Below, piece after piece: positions 34,822 through 43,933 of a DNA stretch of 64,000 nucleotides (within the stretch, counting starts at the first letter, position 1; the number at the start of each line of letters is the position of its first letter). A program made the translations under genes and the position numbers. Source of the stretch: WHTK01 sp963711035 (lineage in GTDB: Bacteria > Chloroflexota > Dehalococcoidia > DSTF01 > WHTK01); contig CAVQCN010000003.1 of assembly GCA_963711035.1 (NCBI GenBank), forward strand, positions 558,001-622,000, given 5' to 3'. The notes under the pieces were generated by a model. The model worked only from the letters and a program-made list of their open reading frames with translations, did not search any database and had not been told where the DNA came from.

Positions 34822-36402
34822 TTAGATGCGCGCTGTGCGAGCCGAAAAGATGTCTGGGAAGCGGGTGATCTCGGCCAGCGTATCGCTGTCGAGGTCGTCG
34901 TCGAGGCCCAGCACCATGAGGGCGCGGCCGCGCACCTTCTCTCGTCCCACGCGCATGAAGCTGATGTTGATGTCTTTGGCGCCGATGAAGGTGCCGAGGC
35001 GCCCGATCATGCCGGGCCGGTCCACGTTCTCGCAGAGGAGCAGGTGGCCTTCGCCGGGTGAAACGTCGACCCAGAAATCGTTGATCTCGACGATGTGGGG
35101 GCCATCATGCGCCACCGTAGCGGAGACGTTGGAGCGCCCGGAGCTCGTGAACAGGTGGATGCGGATCAGGTCCTTGTAAATGCCTTCGTCCTGGCCCTTG
35201 CGCTCCGTGATCTTGATGCCGCGCTGCTCCGCGATCAGGCTGGCGTTGACCAGCGTGACATTCTCCTCGCTGATCGGCGAGAGCAGGCCGCGGATCACGG
35301 CCGACTTCAGCGGCCCTACGTCGACGTCCGCCAGCTCACCCAAGTACTCGATCTCGATGCTCTCGAACTGGCCCGTCGAGAGCTGCGTGGCGAGTGAAGC
35401 TGCCTGCGTTGCCGCCTGCAGGTACGGTGCGATGACCTTGAACGTCTCGGCGGCGACGAAGGGCATGTTGACCGCGTAGACCGCCGGCTCTCCGCGCAGC
35501 ACGGCCAGGATCTGCTGCGCTACGTCGACGGCGACGCGCTCCTGCGCTTCGGCCGTCGATGCGCCGAGGTGGGGGGTGACGATGACGTTGGCGTGCTTGA
35601 GCAGCGGCAGGTCCGGCGGTGCCGGCTCGTTGACGAAGACGTCGATGGCCGCACCGGCGACTTTGCCGCTGTCGATCGCGTCCATGAGCGCCGCTTCGTC
35701 CACCTGGCCGCCGCGCGAGACGTTGATGACCCGCATGCCGGGTTTGGCGAGCTGGAACTCTGCCTGGCCCACGAGCACCGGGTTGGCCGTGGAGAGCGGT
35801 ACATGGACCGTCAGGAAGTCGGCCTCGGCGACGACCTCTTCTTTCGTGAGAAGCGTGATGCCCATCGACTGGGCGCGCTCGGACGTCACGAAGGGGTCGT
35901 GGCCGATGACACGCATCTCGAGGCCGCGGGCGCGGCGCGCTACTTCCATGCCGACGCGGCCCAGACCGATGATGCCCATCGTCTTGCCGCGCAGCTCGAC
36001 ACCCATGAACTTGGAGCGCTCCCACTTGCCGTTGCTCAGCGAGGCATAAGCCTCGGGGATGTGACGCGCCAGGGACATCATCAAAGCGATGGTGTGCTCT
36101 GTAGCCGCAATCGTGTTGCCCTCGGGCGCGTTGACGACGATGACGCCGCGTCGCGTGGCCGCGTCGAGGTCGATGTTGTCGACGCCGACGCCGGCGCGTC
36201 CAACAACGACCATCTCGCGCGCCGCTTCGAGGACGGGCGCGGTGACCTTGGTCTCGCTGCGCACGACCAGCGCCTGGTAGCTGGGAATGATCTCGATGAG
36301 TTCGGCCGGGGAAATGCCGAGGCGGACGTCAACGTCCGCCTCTCTGCGCAGTATCTCCAGGCCGTCCTCGGCTATCCGATCAGTTACGAGGACTCGCGCC
36401 AT
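34822..36402 (-). CDS. serA: D-3-phosphoglycerate dehydrogenase
   Basis: SerA oxidises 3-phosphoglycerate with NAD in the first step of serine synthesis. The 526 residues match the long form. Substrate domain (1-100), NAD-binding GIIGLGRVGMEVARRARG, catalytic Arg in INVSRGGQVDE, Glu in VNEPAPPD and His in VTPHLGASTAEAQ. Then come the allosteric substrate-binding domain (about 315-450) and a C-terminal ACT domain (HLLLCENVDRPGMIGRLGTF), usually the site of serine feedback. It lies 10 bases downstream of the aminotransferase gene, in one operon. Confidence 0.96.
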   Translation of the reverse strand: MARVLVTDRIAEDGLEILRREADVDVRLGISPAELIEIIPSYQALVVRSETKVTAPVLEAAREMVVVGRAGVGVDNIDLDAATRRGVIVVNAPEGNTIAATEHTIALMMSLARHIPEAYASLSNGKWERSKFMGVELRGKTMGIIGLGRVGMEVARRARGLEMRVIGHDPFVTSERAQSMGITLLTKEEVVAEADFLTVHVPLSTANPVLVGQAEFQLAKPGMRVINVSRGGQVDEAALMDAIDSGKVAGAAIDVFVNEPAPPDLPLLKHANVIVTPHLGASTAEAQERVAVDVAQQILAVLRGEPAVYAVNMPFVAAETFKVIAPYLQAATQAASLATQLSTGQFESIEIEYLGELADVDVGPLKSAVIRGLLSPISEENVTLVNASLIAEQRGIKITERKGQDEGIYKDLIRIHLFTSSGRSNVSATVAHDGPHIVEINDFWVDVSPGEGHLLLCENVDRPGMIGRLGTFIGAKDINISFMRVGREKVRGRALMVLGLDDDLDSDTLAEITRFPDIFSARTARI

Positions 36403-36412
36403 GGCCGTCGAC

Positions 36413-37525
36413 CTAGGCGTTCCCCGCCACCGGCTTCGTATAGCCGAGGCGGGCTAGCGCCGCTTCGATTGCGTCGAAGCAGGCGTCGATGTCCTTTTCG
36501 TCGACGATGCCCATGTGGCCGACGCGGAAGATCTTGCCCATGAGCTTCCCCTGGCCGGCAGCCAGGACAGTGTCGTACTCGCTGTTGCAGATCTTGAGCA
36601 TGTCGGCTGCGGCGACGCCTTCAGGCATGCGCACGCTCGTGACTGTATTCGACGCCTCGGGTCCTTCGGCGAGCATCTTCAATCCCAGGGCGCGAGCCTT
36701 GGCGCGCGTGTAGTCGCCGATGTGGGCGTGGCGGGCCTGAGTCTGCTCGAAGCCTTCCTCCGCCATCATGTCGAGAGCCTTGTCCAGGCCGTAGTAGAGA
36801 GAGACGGCCGGCGTGAACGGCGGCTGGCCCCGCTTGGCGTAGTCGCGGTACTTGGCGACGTCGAGGTAGTAGCGCGGCATGCGCGCGGTCTCATACGCGG
36901 CCCAGGCGCGGTCGCTCAGCGTGATGAAGGCGAGGCCCGGCGGGATCATGAACCCCTTCTGGGAGCATGTGGTAGCGACGTCGACGCCCCATCCGTCCGT
37001 GTCGAACGGCAGGCATCCCAGGCTGCTGATCGCGTCGACGATGTAGAGGATGTCGGGCTTGATCGAGCGGATCGCCTTGCCGATCGCCCGCACGTCGTTG
37101 GTGACGCCAGTGGACGTCTCGTTGTGGGTGACGAGGACCGCCTTGATCTCCGAGTCGGCGGCCAGGGCCTCGGCAACGGTCTGCGGGTCGGCGGCGGTGC
37201 CGGGCTCGAACTCGAGCAGGGTGACCGAGGCGCCGAAGGCGGTGCAGATGTCGGCAAAGCGCTGGCCGAACTCGCCGATCGAGACGCAGAGCACGTGGTC
37301 GTCGGGCGAGAGCGTGTTGACGACCGACGCTTCCATGACGCTAGTTCCGGACCCGGTGACGACGTAGACGTCGTTCTTGGTGCGGAAGAAGGTCTTCAGC
37401 CGCTCCATGATGCGTCCCTGAATGTCCGCGAACTCCGGTCCGCGGTGGTTGATCATCTGCCGATTGAGCTCGGCGAGCGTCTCCGGGGGGCAGCTAGTAG
37501 GGCCAGGGATGCGTAGGTTCTGCAA
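36413..37525 (-). CDS. Class V aminotransferase, likely phosphoserine aminotransferase
   Basis: A 370-residue PLP enzyme of the Ser-pyruvate/Ala-glyoxylate aminotransferase group. IPGPTSCPPETL is the substrate-binding N-terminus, VTGSGTSVMEASV the PLP phosphate loop, IVDAISSLGC carries the PLP-ring Asp, and TCSQKGFM the Schiff-base Lys (about 191). The tight link to serA suggests that it serves the second step of serine synthesis in place of a classical SerC; a serine-glyoxylate role is possible. TTG 37525 lies 7 bases after AAGGAG and follows a good promoter. Confidence 0.9.
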   Translation of the reverse strand: MQNLRIPGPTSCPPETLAELNRQMINHRGPEFADIQGRIMERLKTFFRTKNDVYVVTGSGTSVMEASVVNTLSPDDHVLCVSIGEFGQRFADICTAFGASVTLLEFEPGTAADPQTVAEALAADSEIKAVLVTHNETSTGVTNDVRAIGKAIRSIKPDILYIVDAISSLGCLPFDTDGWGVDVATTCSQKGFMIPPGLAFITLSDRAWAAYETARMPRYYLDVAKYRDYAKRGQPPFTPAVSLYYGLDKALDMMAEEGFEQTQARHAHIGDYTRAKARALGLKMLAEGPEASNTVTSVRMPEGVAAADMLKICNSEYDTVLAAGQGKLMGKIFRVGHMGIVDEKDIDACFDAIEAALARLGYTKPVAGNA

Positions 37526-37551
37526 GGTTCGTCTCCTTCTGGGTTAATCGG

Positions 37552-37580
37552 ATCGTAACGATGGCACTCCTGAGGGTCAA
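37552..37580 (-). promoter_or_regulatory. Sigma-70 promoter of the serine operon
   Basis: On the minus strand TTGACC (37580-37575), a spacer of exactly 17 bases and TACGAT (37557-37552). The start codon is 27 bases further on. One of the best promoters in the window. Confidence 0.75.
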
Positions 37581-37811
37581 TGGTTCGTGCAAAAAAGTAC
37601 AAAGCGGCAGCGATAACAGACGGTAAAAGTTACGGCGTCGGTTTAGAGAGCGTAGCAAGGCGTGAGGACGCAGCTTCAGCTCCGTCCCCCACCACGGTCC
37701 GTCTTCACGATCGCGCATGGCTCTGTGATAACGCCTGGACAGATAGCTTCGACGAGCCGATCCCCCTCCCAAGATTGCCGCGCCGCGCTACCGCTATAAC
37801 TCGCGATGACA

Positions 37812-37885
37812 GCGGTAGGGGTAGCGGGGGCGAAGCCCATGCGCGGTGGGTCCGGGAGGTGTCCTCCCAGGATCTTCTCTAATGA
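37812..37885 (-). repeat. Dispersed repeat with CGCATGGGCT core, copy 1
   Basis: On the minus strand the core CGCATGGGCTTCGCCCCCGC (37843-37824) continues as TACCCC and is preceded by a GGAGG...CCTCC hairpin. A homologous copy lies at 55280-55340. The 483-base gap between the serine operon and metG holds this repeat and a promoter at each end; I see no gene in the rest. Confidence 0.6.
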
Positions 37886-37963
37886 GAGTGGAGCAGCGCA
37901 TTGGGAGGCGGAACGAGGGAGGGCAGGGGATTGCCCTGGCTCTCCGGCCCAGCCGGCCACCCA

Positions 37964-37972
37964 TGCTAGAAT
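37964..37972 (+). promoter_or_regulatory. Extended -10 element before metG
   Basis: TGCTAGAAT, identical to the elements before galU and tldD, about 37 bases before GTG 38009. Confidence 0.5.
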
Positions 37973-38008
37973 GAAGGCGCTTTTTGAATCTGAAAGGCGT
38001 TCATTTCG

Positions 38009-39670
38009 GTGTCGGAAACCATCCTCGTCGGCGTTGCCTGGCCCTATCCCAACGGCTCCCTCCACCTCGGACAGATCGCAGGCGCGTACCTGCCGGCCGA
38101 TATCTTCACGCGCTACAACCGCAGCGCCGGCAATCGCGTGATCATGGTCTCGGGGTCGGACCAGCACGGCACGCCGATCACGGTGCGCGCCGAGCAAGAG
38201 GGACGCACACCGCAGGAGATCGTCGACCACTACCAGGCCGAGTACCTCGACTGCTGGCGCCGTCTCGGCATCAGCTTCGATACGTACACGACGACCGGCA
38301 CGCAGAACCACATCGAGACGTCGCAGGAGTTCTTCACCAAGCTCTACGAGCAGGGCGACCTCTACCTCGACACCATGGAGCTCACCTACTGCGAGCAAGA
38401 AGGGCGCTTTCTGCCCGACCGCTACGTCGAAGGCACCTGCCCCTACTGTGGCTACGACGGCGCCCGTGGCGACCAGTGCGACAACTGCGGCCGCACCCTG
38501 GACCCGATCGAGCTGATCGACCCGCGCTGCAGCCGCGATGGATCGACACCGGTGCGGCGCCCTTCCGATCACTTCTTCCTGCGCCTCAGCGCTTACAACG
38601 ACCGCGTCAAGGAATGGCTGCAGACCGGCAAGGAGCACTGGCGGCCTCACGTGCTCGGCTTCGCGCTGGGGGTCGTCAACGAGGGCCTGAGGGACCGCGC
38701 CATCACCCGCGATATGGAGTGGGGCGTGCCGATCCCGCTGCCAGGCTACGAGACGAAGCGCATCTACGTGTGGTTCGAGAACGTGATCGGCTACCTGTCG
38801 GCGGCCAAGGAGTGGGCGCAAACGAACGGCACGCCGGAAGCCTGGCGCGACTTCTGGCAGGACCCCACCGCGAAGATCTACTACTTCATCGGCAAGGACA
38901 ACGTCTGGTTCCATACGCTGAGCTGGCCGGCGCAGGTGATGATGCACGGCGACCTCAACCAGCCCTACGACGTGCCTGCCAACCAGTACTTGAACTTCGG
39001 CGGTTGGAAGGCGAGCACGAGCCGCGGCACGGCGCCGTTCCTGCCGGCGTACCTCGACCAGTACGACGCCGATACGCTCCGCTACTACCTGGCGGCCATC
39101 ATGCCGGAGACCAGCGACAGCGAGTTCAGCGACGGGGACCTGATCCGCCGCAATAATGACGAGCTCGTCTCGACCTGGGGCAACCTGGTCAACCGCGTGC
39201 TGACCATGAGCTATCGCAACTACGACGGCAAGGTGCCACAGCCGGGAACCCTGCAACCCGCCGACGAAGAGCTGTTGGCGCAGGGGCAGACTGCGCTCGA
39301 AGCCGCTGGGACGGCGTTATCGGCCTGTCGCTTCCGCGAGGGGCTGCGCGCCGCGATGGCCTTCGCCCAGGAGACGAACCGTTATCTGAACCAGCAGGAG
39401 CCCTGGAAGACGCGAGAGTCTGACCCGCCTGCCGCGGCGCGCGCCCTGTACACGGCATTGGCCGCCATCGAGGTGCTGAAGGTGGCGTTTTCGCCCTACC
39501 TGCCGTTCTCGTCGCAGCGCCTGCACGAGATGTTGGGTCACGACTCCGAGGTCGAGGCGCAGGGCTGGGCATCGGTGCGGCCTACACCGGGCGCGCCGTT
39601 GCGCCAGCCGGAGCCGCTGTTCAAGAAGCTCGACGCCGTCGCGACCGGCGAGGACGCGACCGCCCGGTGA
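38009..39670 (+). CDS. metG: Methionyl-tRNA synthetase
   Basis: A class I synthetase of 553 residues. WPYPNGSLHLGQ carries the HIGH-type signature (HLGQ). A zinc-knuckle insert follows (CPYCGYDG and CDNCGRTL), and WKASTSRGT takes the place of KMSKS (KASTS). The anticodon-binding helical domain follows; the extra C-terminal tRNA-binding domain found in some MetRS is absent. GTG 38009 gives the expected N-terminus (SETILVGVAWPYPNG); the ribosome binding site is weak. Its stop overlaps the GTG of tatD by 4 bases. Probably transcribed from the extended -10 at 37964. Confidence 0.96.
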   Translation: MSETILVGVAWPYPNGSLHLGQIAGAYLPADIFTRYNRSAGNRVIMVSGSDQHGTPITVRAEQEGRTPQEIVDHYQAEYLDCWRRLGISFDTYTTTGTQNHIETSQEFFTKLYEQGDLYLDTMELTYCEQEGRFLPDRYVEGTCPYCGYDGARGDQCDNCGRTLDPIELIDPRCSRDGSTPVRRPSDHFFLRLSAYNDRVKEWLQTGKEHWRPHVLGFALGVVNEGLRDRAITRDMEWGVPIPLPGYETKRIYVWFENVIGYLSAAKEWAQTNGTPEAWRDFWQDPTAKIYYFIGKDNVWFHTLSWPAQVMMHGDLNQPYDVPANQYLNFGGWKASTSRGTAPFLPAYLDQYDADTLRYYLAAIMPETSDSEFSDGDLIRRNNDELVSTWGNLVNRVLTMSYRNYDGKVPQPGTLQPADEELLAQGQTALEAAGTALSACRFREGLRAAMAFAQETNRYLNQQEPWKTRESDPPAAARALYTALAAIEVLKVAFSPYLPFSSQRLHEMLGHDSEVEAQGWASVRPTPGAPLRQPEPLFKKLDAVATGEDATAR

Positions 39671-40500
39671 CCTACCTCGTCGATAGCCACGCGCACATCC
39701 AGGAGCCGGAGTTCGCCGACGACCTGCATGCGGTGCTGGCGCGGGCGCACGATGCGGGCGTCGGCTCTATCGTTGTCCCCGCCGTCGACCTGGAGACGGC
39801 GCACGGCTCTCTGGCGTTGGCAGAGCGTTACAGCGGCCTCTACGCCACGGCCGGCTTCCACCCCCATGAGGCGAGCCGCCTGGACGACGAAGCGCTGGCC
39901 GCGGTCGAGGCGCTGCTGTCGCACTCCAGGGTGGTCGCCGTCGGCGAGATCGGCCTCGACTACTTCCGCCTGCACTCGACCCGCGAAGAGCAGTTGGCGG
40001 CGATGGAGCAGATGCTGGCGCTGGCCGAGTCGTTCGCGATGCCGGTCATTGTCCACTGCCGGGATGCGTGGCAAGATACGGCAGCACTGCTGGAGCCGTG
40101 GGCGGCCGGCGTGCGGGACCGGTTTGGGGGCAGGCCGGTCGGCGTGCTGCACTACTTCTCCGGCGACGTGCAGCAGGCGCAGCGGTACGCGGAAGCGGGC
40201 TTCTTGATTTCGATGCACACCTCGGTGACTCACCCCCGGCAGGCGCAAATGCGCGACGTGGCGGCCGCCATGCCTCTCGAAACGTTGCTAGTGGAGACGG
40301 ACTCGCCCTACGGCGCGCCGCAGGCCTATCGCGGCAAGCGCAACGAGCCGGCATTCGTCGTCGAAGCCGCGCGCCAGGTCGCGGAGGCGAAGGGCATCAG
40401 CCTGGCGGAGGTCGCCGAAGCGACGTCGGCCAACGCGCGGCGGTTGTTCGGCCTTCCGGTCGATGAGGCGGTCGCCAGCCTGACGGGAGCGGCGACGTGA
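39667..40500 (+). CDS. tatD: TatD family metal-dependent hydrolase
   Basis: A 277-residue amidohydrolase-fold nuclease. DSHAHIQ gives the first two His ligands; GFHPHEAS, GEIGLDYFR (Glu), VIVHCRDAW (His) and VETDSPYGAP (Asp) complete the metal site. TatD proteins are 3'-5' exonucleases for single-stranded DNA and RNA. Coupling to metG by a GTGA overlap is a common arrangement in bacteria. It overlaps the polyprenyl synthase start in the same way. Confidence 0.95.
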   Translation: MTYLVDSHAHIQEPEFADDLHAVLARAHDAGVGSIVVPAVDLETAHGSLALAERYSGLYATAGFHPHEASRLDDEALAAVEALLSHSRVVAVGEIGLDYFRLHSTREEQLAAMEQMLALAESFAMPVIVHCRDAWQDTAALLEPWAAGVRDRFGGRPVGVLHYFSGDVQQAQRYAEAGFLISMHTSVTHPRQAQMRDVAAAMPLETLLVETDSPYGAPQAYRGKRNEPAFVVEAARQVAEAKGISLAEVAEATSANARRLFGLPVDEAVASLTGAAT

Positions 40501-41474
40501 GCATGTCCGTCGCCTCGAACGCGCTGTACGGCCCGGTGGGCGAGGACATCCCGCGCATCGACGAAGCGCTGGCCGCCCTGCGGCCTGCCGACTTCCCGTT
40601 CCTGGCCGGCGCCCTGGACCACGTGCTCGAGGCTGGCGGCAAGCGCGTGCGGCCCGCCCTGGCGTTGCTGGCCGGCCGCTTCGGCAAGTACGACCTCGAC
40701 CTGCTCGTGCCGCTGGCAGCCTCGATCGAGCTGCTCCATTCGGCCACGCTGGTGCACGACGACGTGATCGACGCGGCATCGACGCGCCGCGGCCGCGCCA
40801 CGGCGAACGCGCTGTTCGACAACGCCGCGACGGTGATGGTGGGCGACTACATGTTCGCGCACGCCGCCGAGCTGGTGGCTCGCACCGGCAACATCGAAGT
40901 CATCCGCCTCTTCGCTCGCACCCTGATGCGTATGGCAACGGGCGAGCTGCACCAGGACATGAGCGCCTACAACTACGGCCAGTCGACGATGGAGTACTTC
41001 AATCGCATCGCCGGCAAGACGGCGTCGCTGTTCGCCACGGCGGCCCAGGGCGGCGCCATGATCGCCGGCCTGCAGCCGGAGTGGGTGGATGCCTTCGCCA
41101 CCTACGGCGAAAACCTCGGCATGGCGTTTCAGATCGCCGATGACATCCTCGACTTCACGGCCGACGAGGATGAGTTGGGCAAGCCGGCCGGCAGCGACCT
41201 GATGCACGGCACGTTGACGCTGCCCTCGCTGCTGCTGATCGAACGCTTCCCGCAGAACAACCCGGTGAAGCGCTACTTCGCGGGCCGCCAGCGCGCCGAG
41301 AGCCTGCGTCGCTCGCTGCAGATGATCCGCGAGTCCGACATCCTCGAAGAGTCGTACCGCGTGGCGTGCGACTTCCGCGACCGCGCGCTCGCCGCCATCG
41401 AAGTGCTGCCCGAGTGCGAACCCAAGGAGTCGATGATCGACGTGGCGCACTGGGTGACGCAGCGCCGTTTCTGA
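40497..41474 (+). CDS. Polyprenyl diphosphate synthase
   Basis: A 325-residue all-helical prenyltransferase that extends allylic diphosphates with isopentenyl diphosphate. The first Asp-rich motif is HDDVIDAASTRRG and the second ADDILDFTADEDELGKPAGSD; GGKRVRPALALLAG is the IPP-binding region. Small residues before the first motif (ELLHSATLVHDD) suggest a long-chain product, for example a quinone side chain, but chain length is not certain. GTG 40497 overlaps the tatD stop. A strong hairpin follows, so the metG-tatD-synthase unit ends here. Confidence 0.93.
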   Translation: MSMSVASNALYGPVGEDIPRIDEALAALRPADFPFLAGALDHVLEAGGKRVRPALALLAGRFGKYDLDLLVPLAASIELLHSATLVHDDVIDAASTRRGRATANALFDNAATVMVGDYMFAHAAELVARTGNIEVIRLFARTLMRMATGELHQDMSAYNYGQSTMEYFNRIAGKTASLFATAAQGGAMIAGLQPEWVDAFATYGENLGMAFQIADDILDFTADEDELGKPAGSDLMHGTLTLPSLLLIERFPQNNPVKRYFAGRQRAESLRRSLQMIRESDILEESYRVACDFRDRALAAIEVLPECEPKESMIDVAHWVTQRRF

Positions 41475-41504
41475 GTATCGCAAAGCAGCGTTCACAAAGA
41501 ATGA

Positions 41505-41533
41505 AGAAGGCCGGTCACGATGACCGGCCTTCT
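41505..41533. terminator. Strong hairpin between convergent genes
   Basis: A perfect 13-bp stem (41505-41517 with 41521-41533) with a CGA loop. There is no T run on the plus strand beyond the stem, but its position between convergent genes fits a bidirectional terminator. Confidence 0.7.
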
Positions 41534-41552
41534 CTGTGCTGCGTTGCGTTGA

Positions 41553-41996
41553 TCAGCTCTTGGCGTGGCCGCTGGCGCCCTGCTCCGCCGAAACGATCGG
41601 CTTGCGATCGGGGCCAACGGTGAGCGGCATGTTCGAGTCCTTGAGCAGCTGCAGGTGGCGCTTCTCGAGGTGCTTCTTCTCGCGCTGGTTCTCTTGCTCG
41701 CCCTTGGTCGGGACCGGATCGGGCCGCGGCGGGTTGAGTTCCGGGTGATCGAAGCCGTTGCCCTGGCCCATGATCGGCTTTTTTACTTCCTTGCCCATGT
41801 GCCAGTAATTGCCCCTGTCAGGGATGCGTCGCGGAATACCGTCGCGGAAGGAGAACGCCGTGAACGACGTCGGCATGATGCGCTGTGCGTCGCGGTCGCA
41901 AACTGGGCACGGCGAAGGCTCCGATGCTTCCCGCATCGACCTCAGGTTCTCGAAGATGCCGTCGCAGTTCTCGCAGTAGTACTCGTATAGGGGCAT
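41553..41996 (-). CDS. FmdB-family zinc ribbon protein
   Basis: A 147-residue protein starting MPLYEYYCENCDGIFE, with the second Cys pair in PSPCPVCDRDA: the FmdB/CxxC zinc ribbon (residues 1-45). The rest is a charged tail (EQENQREKKHLEKRHLQLL) likely to be helical. The family was named as a putative regulator of methylamine and formamide use, but its actual function is unknown. It ends at the shared hairpin downstream of the prenyl synthase. recO is 91 bases upstream on the same strand. Confidence 0.88.
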   Translation of the reverse strand: MPLYEYYCENCDGIFENLRSMREASEPSPCPVCDRDAQRIMPTSFTAFSFRDGIPRRIPDRGNYWHMGKEVKKPIMGQGNGFDHPELNPPRPDPVPTKGEQENQREKKHLEKRHLQLLKDSNMPLTVGPDRKPIVSAEQGASGHAKS

Positions 41997-42087
41997 CGGC
42001 GCGTCCTCCTGCCTGATGTTCTCGTTAACTATACGTTAACGGGCTGCCCTCAAGTTTTCTAGTTCGGGCGATTCTACCCCAACCGCG

Positions 42088-42882
42088 CTATTCCTGTGTA
42101 GTGGCGCGCTCCAGACGCAGGCGCGCGTCGCGGCGCAGCGTCTCGACGAAGCCGGCGCTGCGTACGTCGCGTTCGAGGACGAAGTGCACCTGCGCCTCCA
42201 GGCAGGCCTCGATCTCGGCGAGCAGGTCGGCGCTGATGCGGATGCGCGCCGCCTCGGCAAAGCTGGCGCGCTGCAGGATACGCAGCACCTTGAGGGCGTT
42301 GACGCTGAGCGGCGCCAGGCGCAGGGAGTCGTCGGCGCACTCCGGGCAAACGACGCCGCCGGAGGCCGGGCTCCAGAAGTTGAGCACGGGTTCCAGCCGC
42401 CGGTCGCATACGGCGCAGCGCTCCATCGACGGACGGTAGCCGAGCTGGTCCAGCAGGTGCATCTCGAAGCGACGCACGGCGATGTCGATGTCCGGCTCGC
42501 GGTCCAGCACCTGCAGCGTCTCGGTGAGCAGGTGGAAGATCGGCGCGCCCTCGGAGCGCTCCGGCGTCAGGCGGTCGACCAGCTCCGCGCAGTAGATGCC
42601 GCGGCTCAGCCGTTCGAGGTCGCCGCGCAGGCCTGGGTAGGCGTCGATCGTCTCAGCCTGCGTGACGATATCGAGTTCACGCCCCTCGGCTAGCAGGTAG
42701 GAGCCGTGGGTCAGCGGTTCGAGATGCCCGGCCATGCGGCTCTTGGTGCGCCGCACGCCCTTGGCCACGGCGTCCACCTTGCCGTACTGAGTGCAGTACA
42801 GCGTGACGATCTTGTCGGCCTCGCCCAGCTTGCGCTGCCGCAGCACGACGGCCTGAGTCTTGTAGACGCGCGGTCGTGGCAT
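42088..42882 (-). CDS. recO: DNA repair protein RecO
   Basis: RecO loads RecA on SSB-coated DNA together with RecR. The OB-fold N-terminus (YKTQAVVLRQRKLGEADKIV, LYCTQYGKVDAVAKGVRRTK) is followed by a helical domain and a four-Cys zinc finger (CAVCDRRLEP and VVCPECAD). The 264 residues match the family. ATG 42882 is 34 bases from recR on the same strand, so recR and recO, which work together, are neighbours and probably co-transcribed. Confidence 0.95.
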   Translation of the reverse strand: MPRPRVYKTQAVVLRQRKLGEADKIVTLYCTQYGKVDAVAKGVRRTKSRMAGHLEPLTHGSYLLAEGRELDIVTQAETIDAYPGLRGDLERLSRGIYCAELVDRLTPERSEGAPIFHLLTETLQVLDREPDIDIAVRRFEMHLLDQLGYRPSMERCAVCDRRLEPVLNFWSPASGGVVCPECADDSLRLAPLSVNALKVLRILQRASFAEAARIRISADLLAEIEACLEAQVHFVLERDVRSAGFVETLRRDARLRLERATTQE

Positions 42883-42916
42883 CGTCAGGCAAGATGGTTC
42901 ATTATGATGCGCCTCG

Positions 42917-43543
42917 CTAGAGGTCCTGGCGGTTCTCCATGGCGCGCGCCAGGGTGAGGTCGTCGGCGTATTCGAGGTCGCCGCCCATGGGCAGGCCGCG
43001 TGCCAGCCGCGTCACGCGCACGCCGAGCGGCTGCAAGAGACGGCTGACGTACATTGCCGTCGCTTCTCCCTCCAGGTTCGGGTTCGTGGCCATGATCACT
43101 TCTTTGACCACGCCGTCGCGCAGGCGCTCGAGGAGTTCGCGGATCTTGAGCTGCTCCGGCCCCACGCCCTCGATCGGCGAGATCGAGCCGTGCAGGACGT
43201 GGTAGAGGCCACGATAACCGCGGCTGCGCTCGATGGCCAGGATGTCCAGCGGCTCTTCGACCACGCAGATCGCCGTCGTGTCACGCGCCGTGTCGGAGCA
43301 GATCAGGCAGGGGTTCACGTCGGTAATGTTCTGGCAGGAGGTGCAGAGGGTGATCTTCTCTTTGACTTCGATGATGGCCTCTGCCAGCGCTTCGGCCTCT
43401 TCTTTGCTGGCGCGCAGCAGGTGGTAGGCGAGGCGCTGGGCGCCTTTGGGGCCGACGCCGGGCAGGCGGTGCAGCTCCTCGATCAGGCGCGCGACCGGCG
43501 CCGCGGTGCGGCCCTGGAAGGACGGCGAGGAGGGCTCATTCAC
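42917..43543 (-). CDS. recR: Recombination protein RecR
   Basis: A 208-residue partner of RecO. The N-terminal helix-hairpin-helix (HRLPGVGPKGAQRLAYHLL), C4 zinc finger (CTSCQNITDVNPCLIC), Toprim domain (ICVVEEPLDI, Glu plus the Asp-containing strand) and C-terminal VTRLARGLPMGGDLEYADD (Walker B-like tail) are all in order. ATG 43543 follows the ybaB stop after 3 bases: the classical dnaX-ybaB-recR order. Confidence 0.97.
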   Translation of the reverse strand: MNEPSSPSFQGRTAAPVARLIEELHRLPGVGPKGAQRLAYHLLRASKEEAEALAEAIIEVKEKITLCTSCQNITDVNPCLICSDTARDTTAICVVEEPLDILAIERSRGYRGLYHVLHGSISPIEGVGPEQLKIRELLERLRDGVVKEVIMATNPNLEGEATAMYVSRLLQPLGVRVTRLARGLPMGGDLEYADDLTLARAMENRQDL

Positions 43544-43546
43544 GCC

Positions 43547-43930
43547 TTATCTCTTATTGGCGCGCCGGGCGGCGCGGTTCATCGGTTGCTGGGGCGCATC
43601 GCCGGCGCCGCCGAGCCCGGGAAGGCCCGGCAGGCCGAGGCCGCCCAAGCCGCCGCCGAGGCCGGCCAGCGGTTCGGCGTGGAAGGCCTGCACCTGGGTC
43701 AGCGCCTCGTTCATCGCCGCCATCACGAGGTCTTCGAGCATGCCGAGGTCGTCGGGGTCGACCACGTCAGGCTCGATCGTGATCGACTTCACCTTGTAGC
43801 CACCGGTGATCTCGACTTTGACCGCGCCGCCGCCGGCCGTAGCCTCTGCCACCCGATTCTCGATGTCCTCTTGCGCCTTCAGCAGCTTCTCCTGCATCTG
43901 GCTCAACTGGGCCATCATGTCCTTGTTCAT
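43547..43930 (-). CDS. YbaB/EbfC nucleoid-associated protein
   Basis: The first 95 residues are the YbaB fold: MNKDMMAQLSQMQEKLLKAQ, GGGAVKVEITGGYKVKSITI, DDLGMLEDLVMAAMNEAL. It is a dimeric DNA-binding protein. A Gly/Leu/Pro-rich tail follows (LGGLGLPGLPGLGGAGD), then a short basic end (NRAARRANKR) that probably adds DNA contacts. It lies between dnaX (3 bases) and recR (3 bases), a conserved arrangement. Confidence 0.94.
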   Translation of the reverse strand: MNKDMMAQLSQMQEKLLKAQEDIENRVAEATAGGGAVKVEITGGYKVKSITIEPDVVDPDDLGMLEDLVMAAMNEALTQVQAFHAEPLAGLGGGLGGLGLPGLPGLGGAGDAPQQPMNRAARRANKR

Positions 43931-43933
43931 GAC

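Noticed and set aside
37676..39256. 526-codon minus-strand frame opposite metG
   Set aside because: Composition typical of antisense to a GC-rich gene and no recognisable domain; metG motifs are unambiguous on the other strand.
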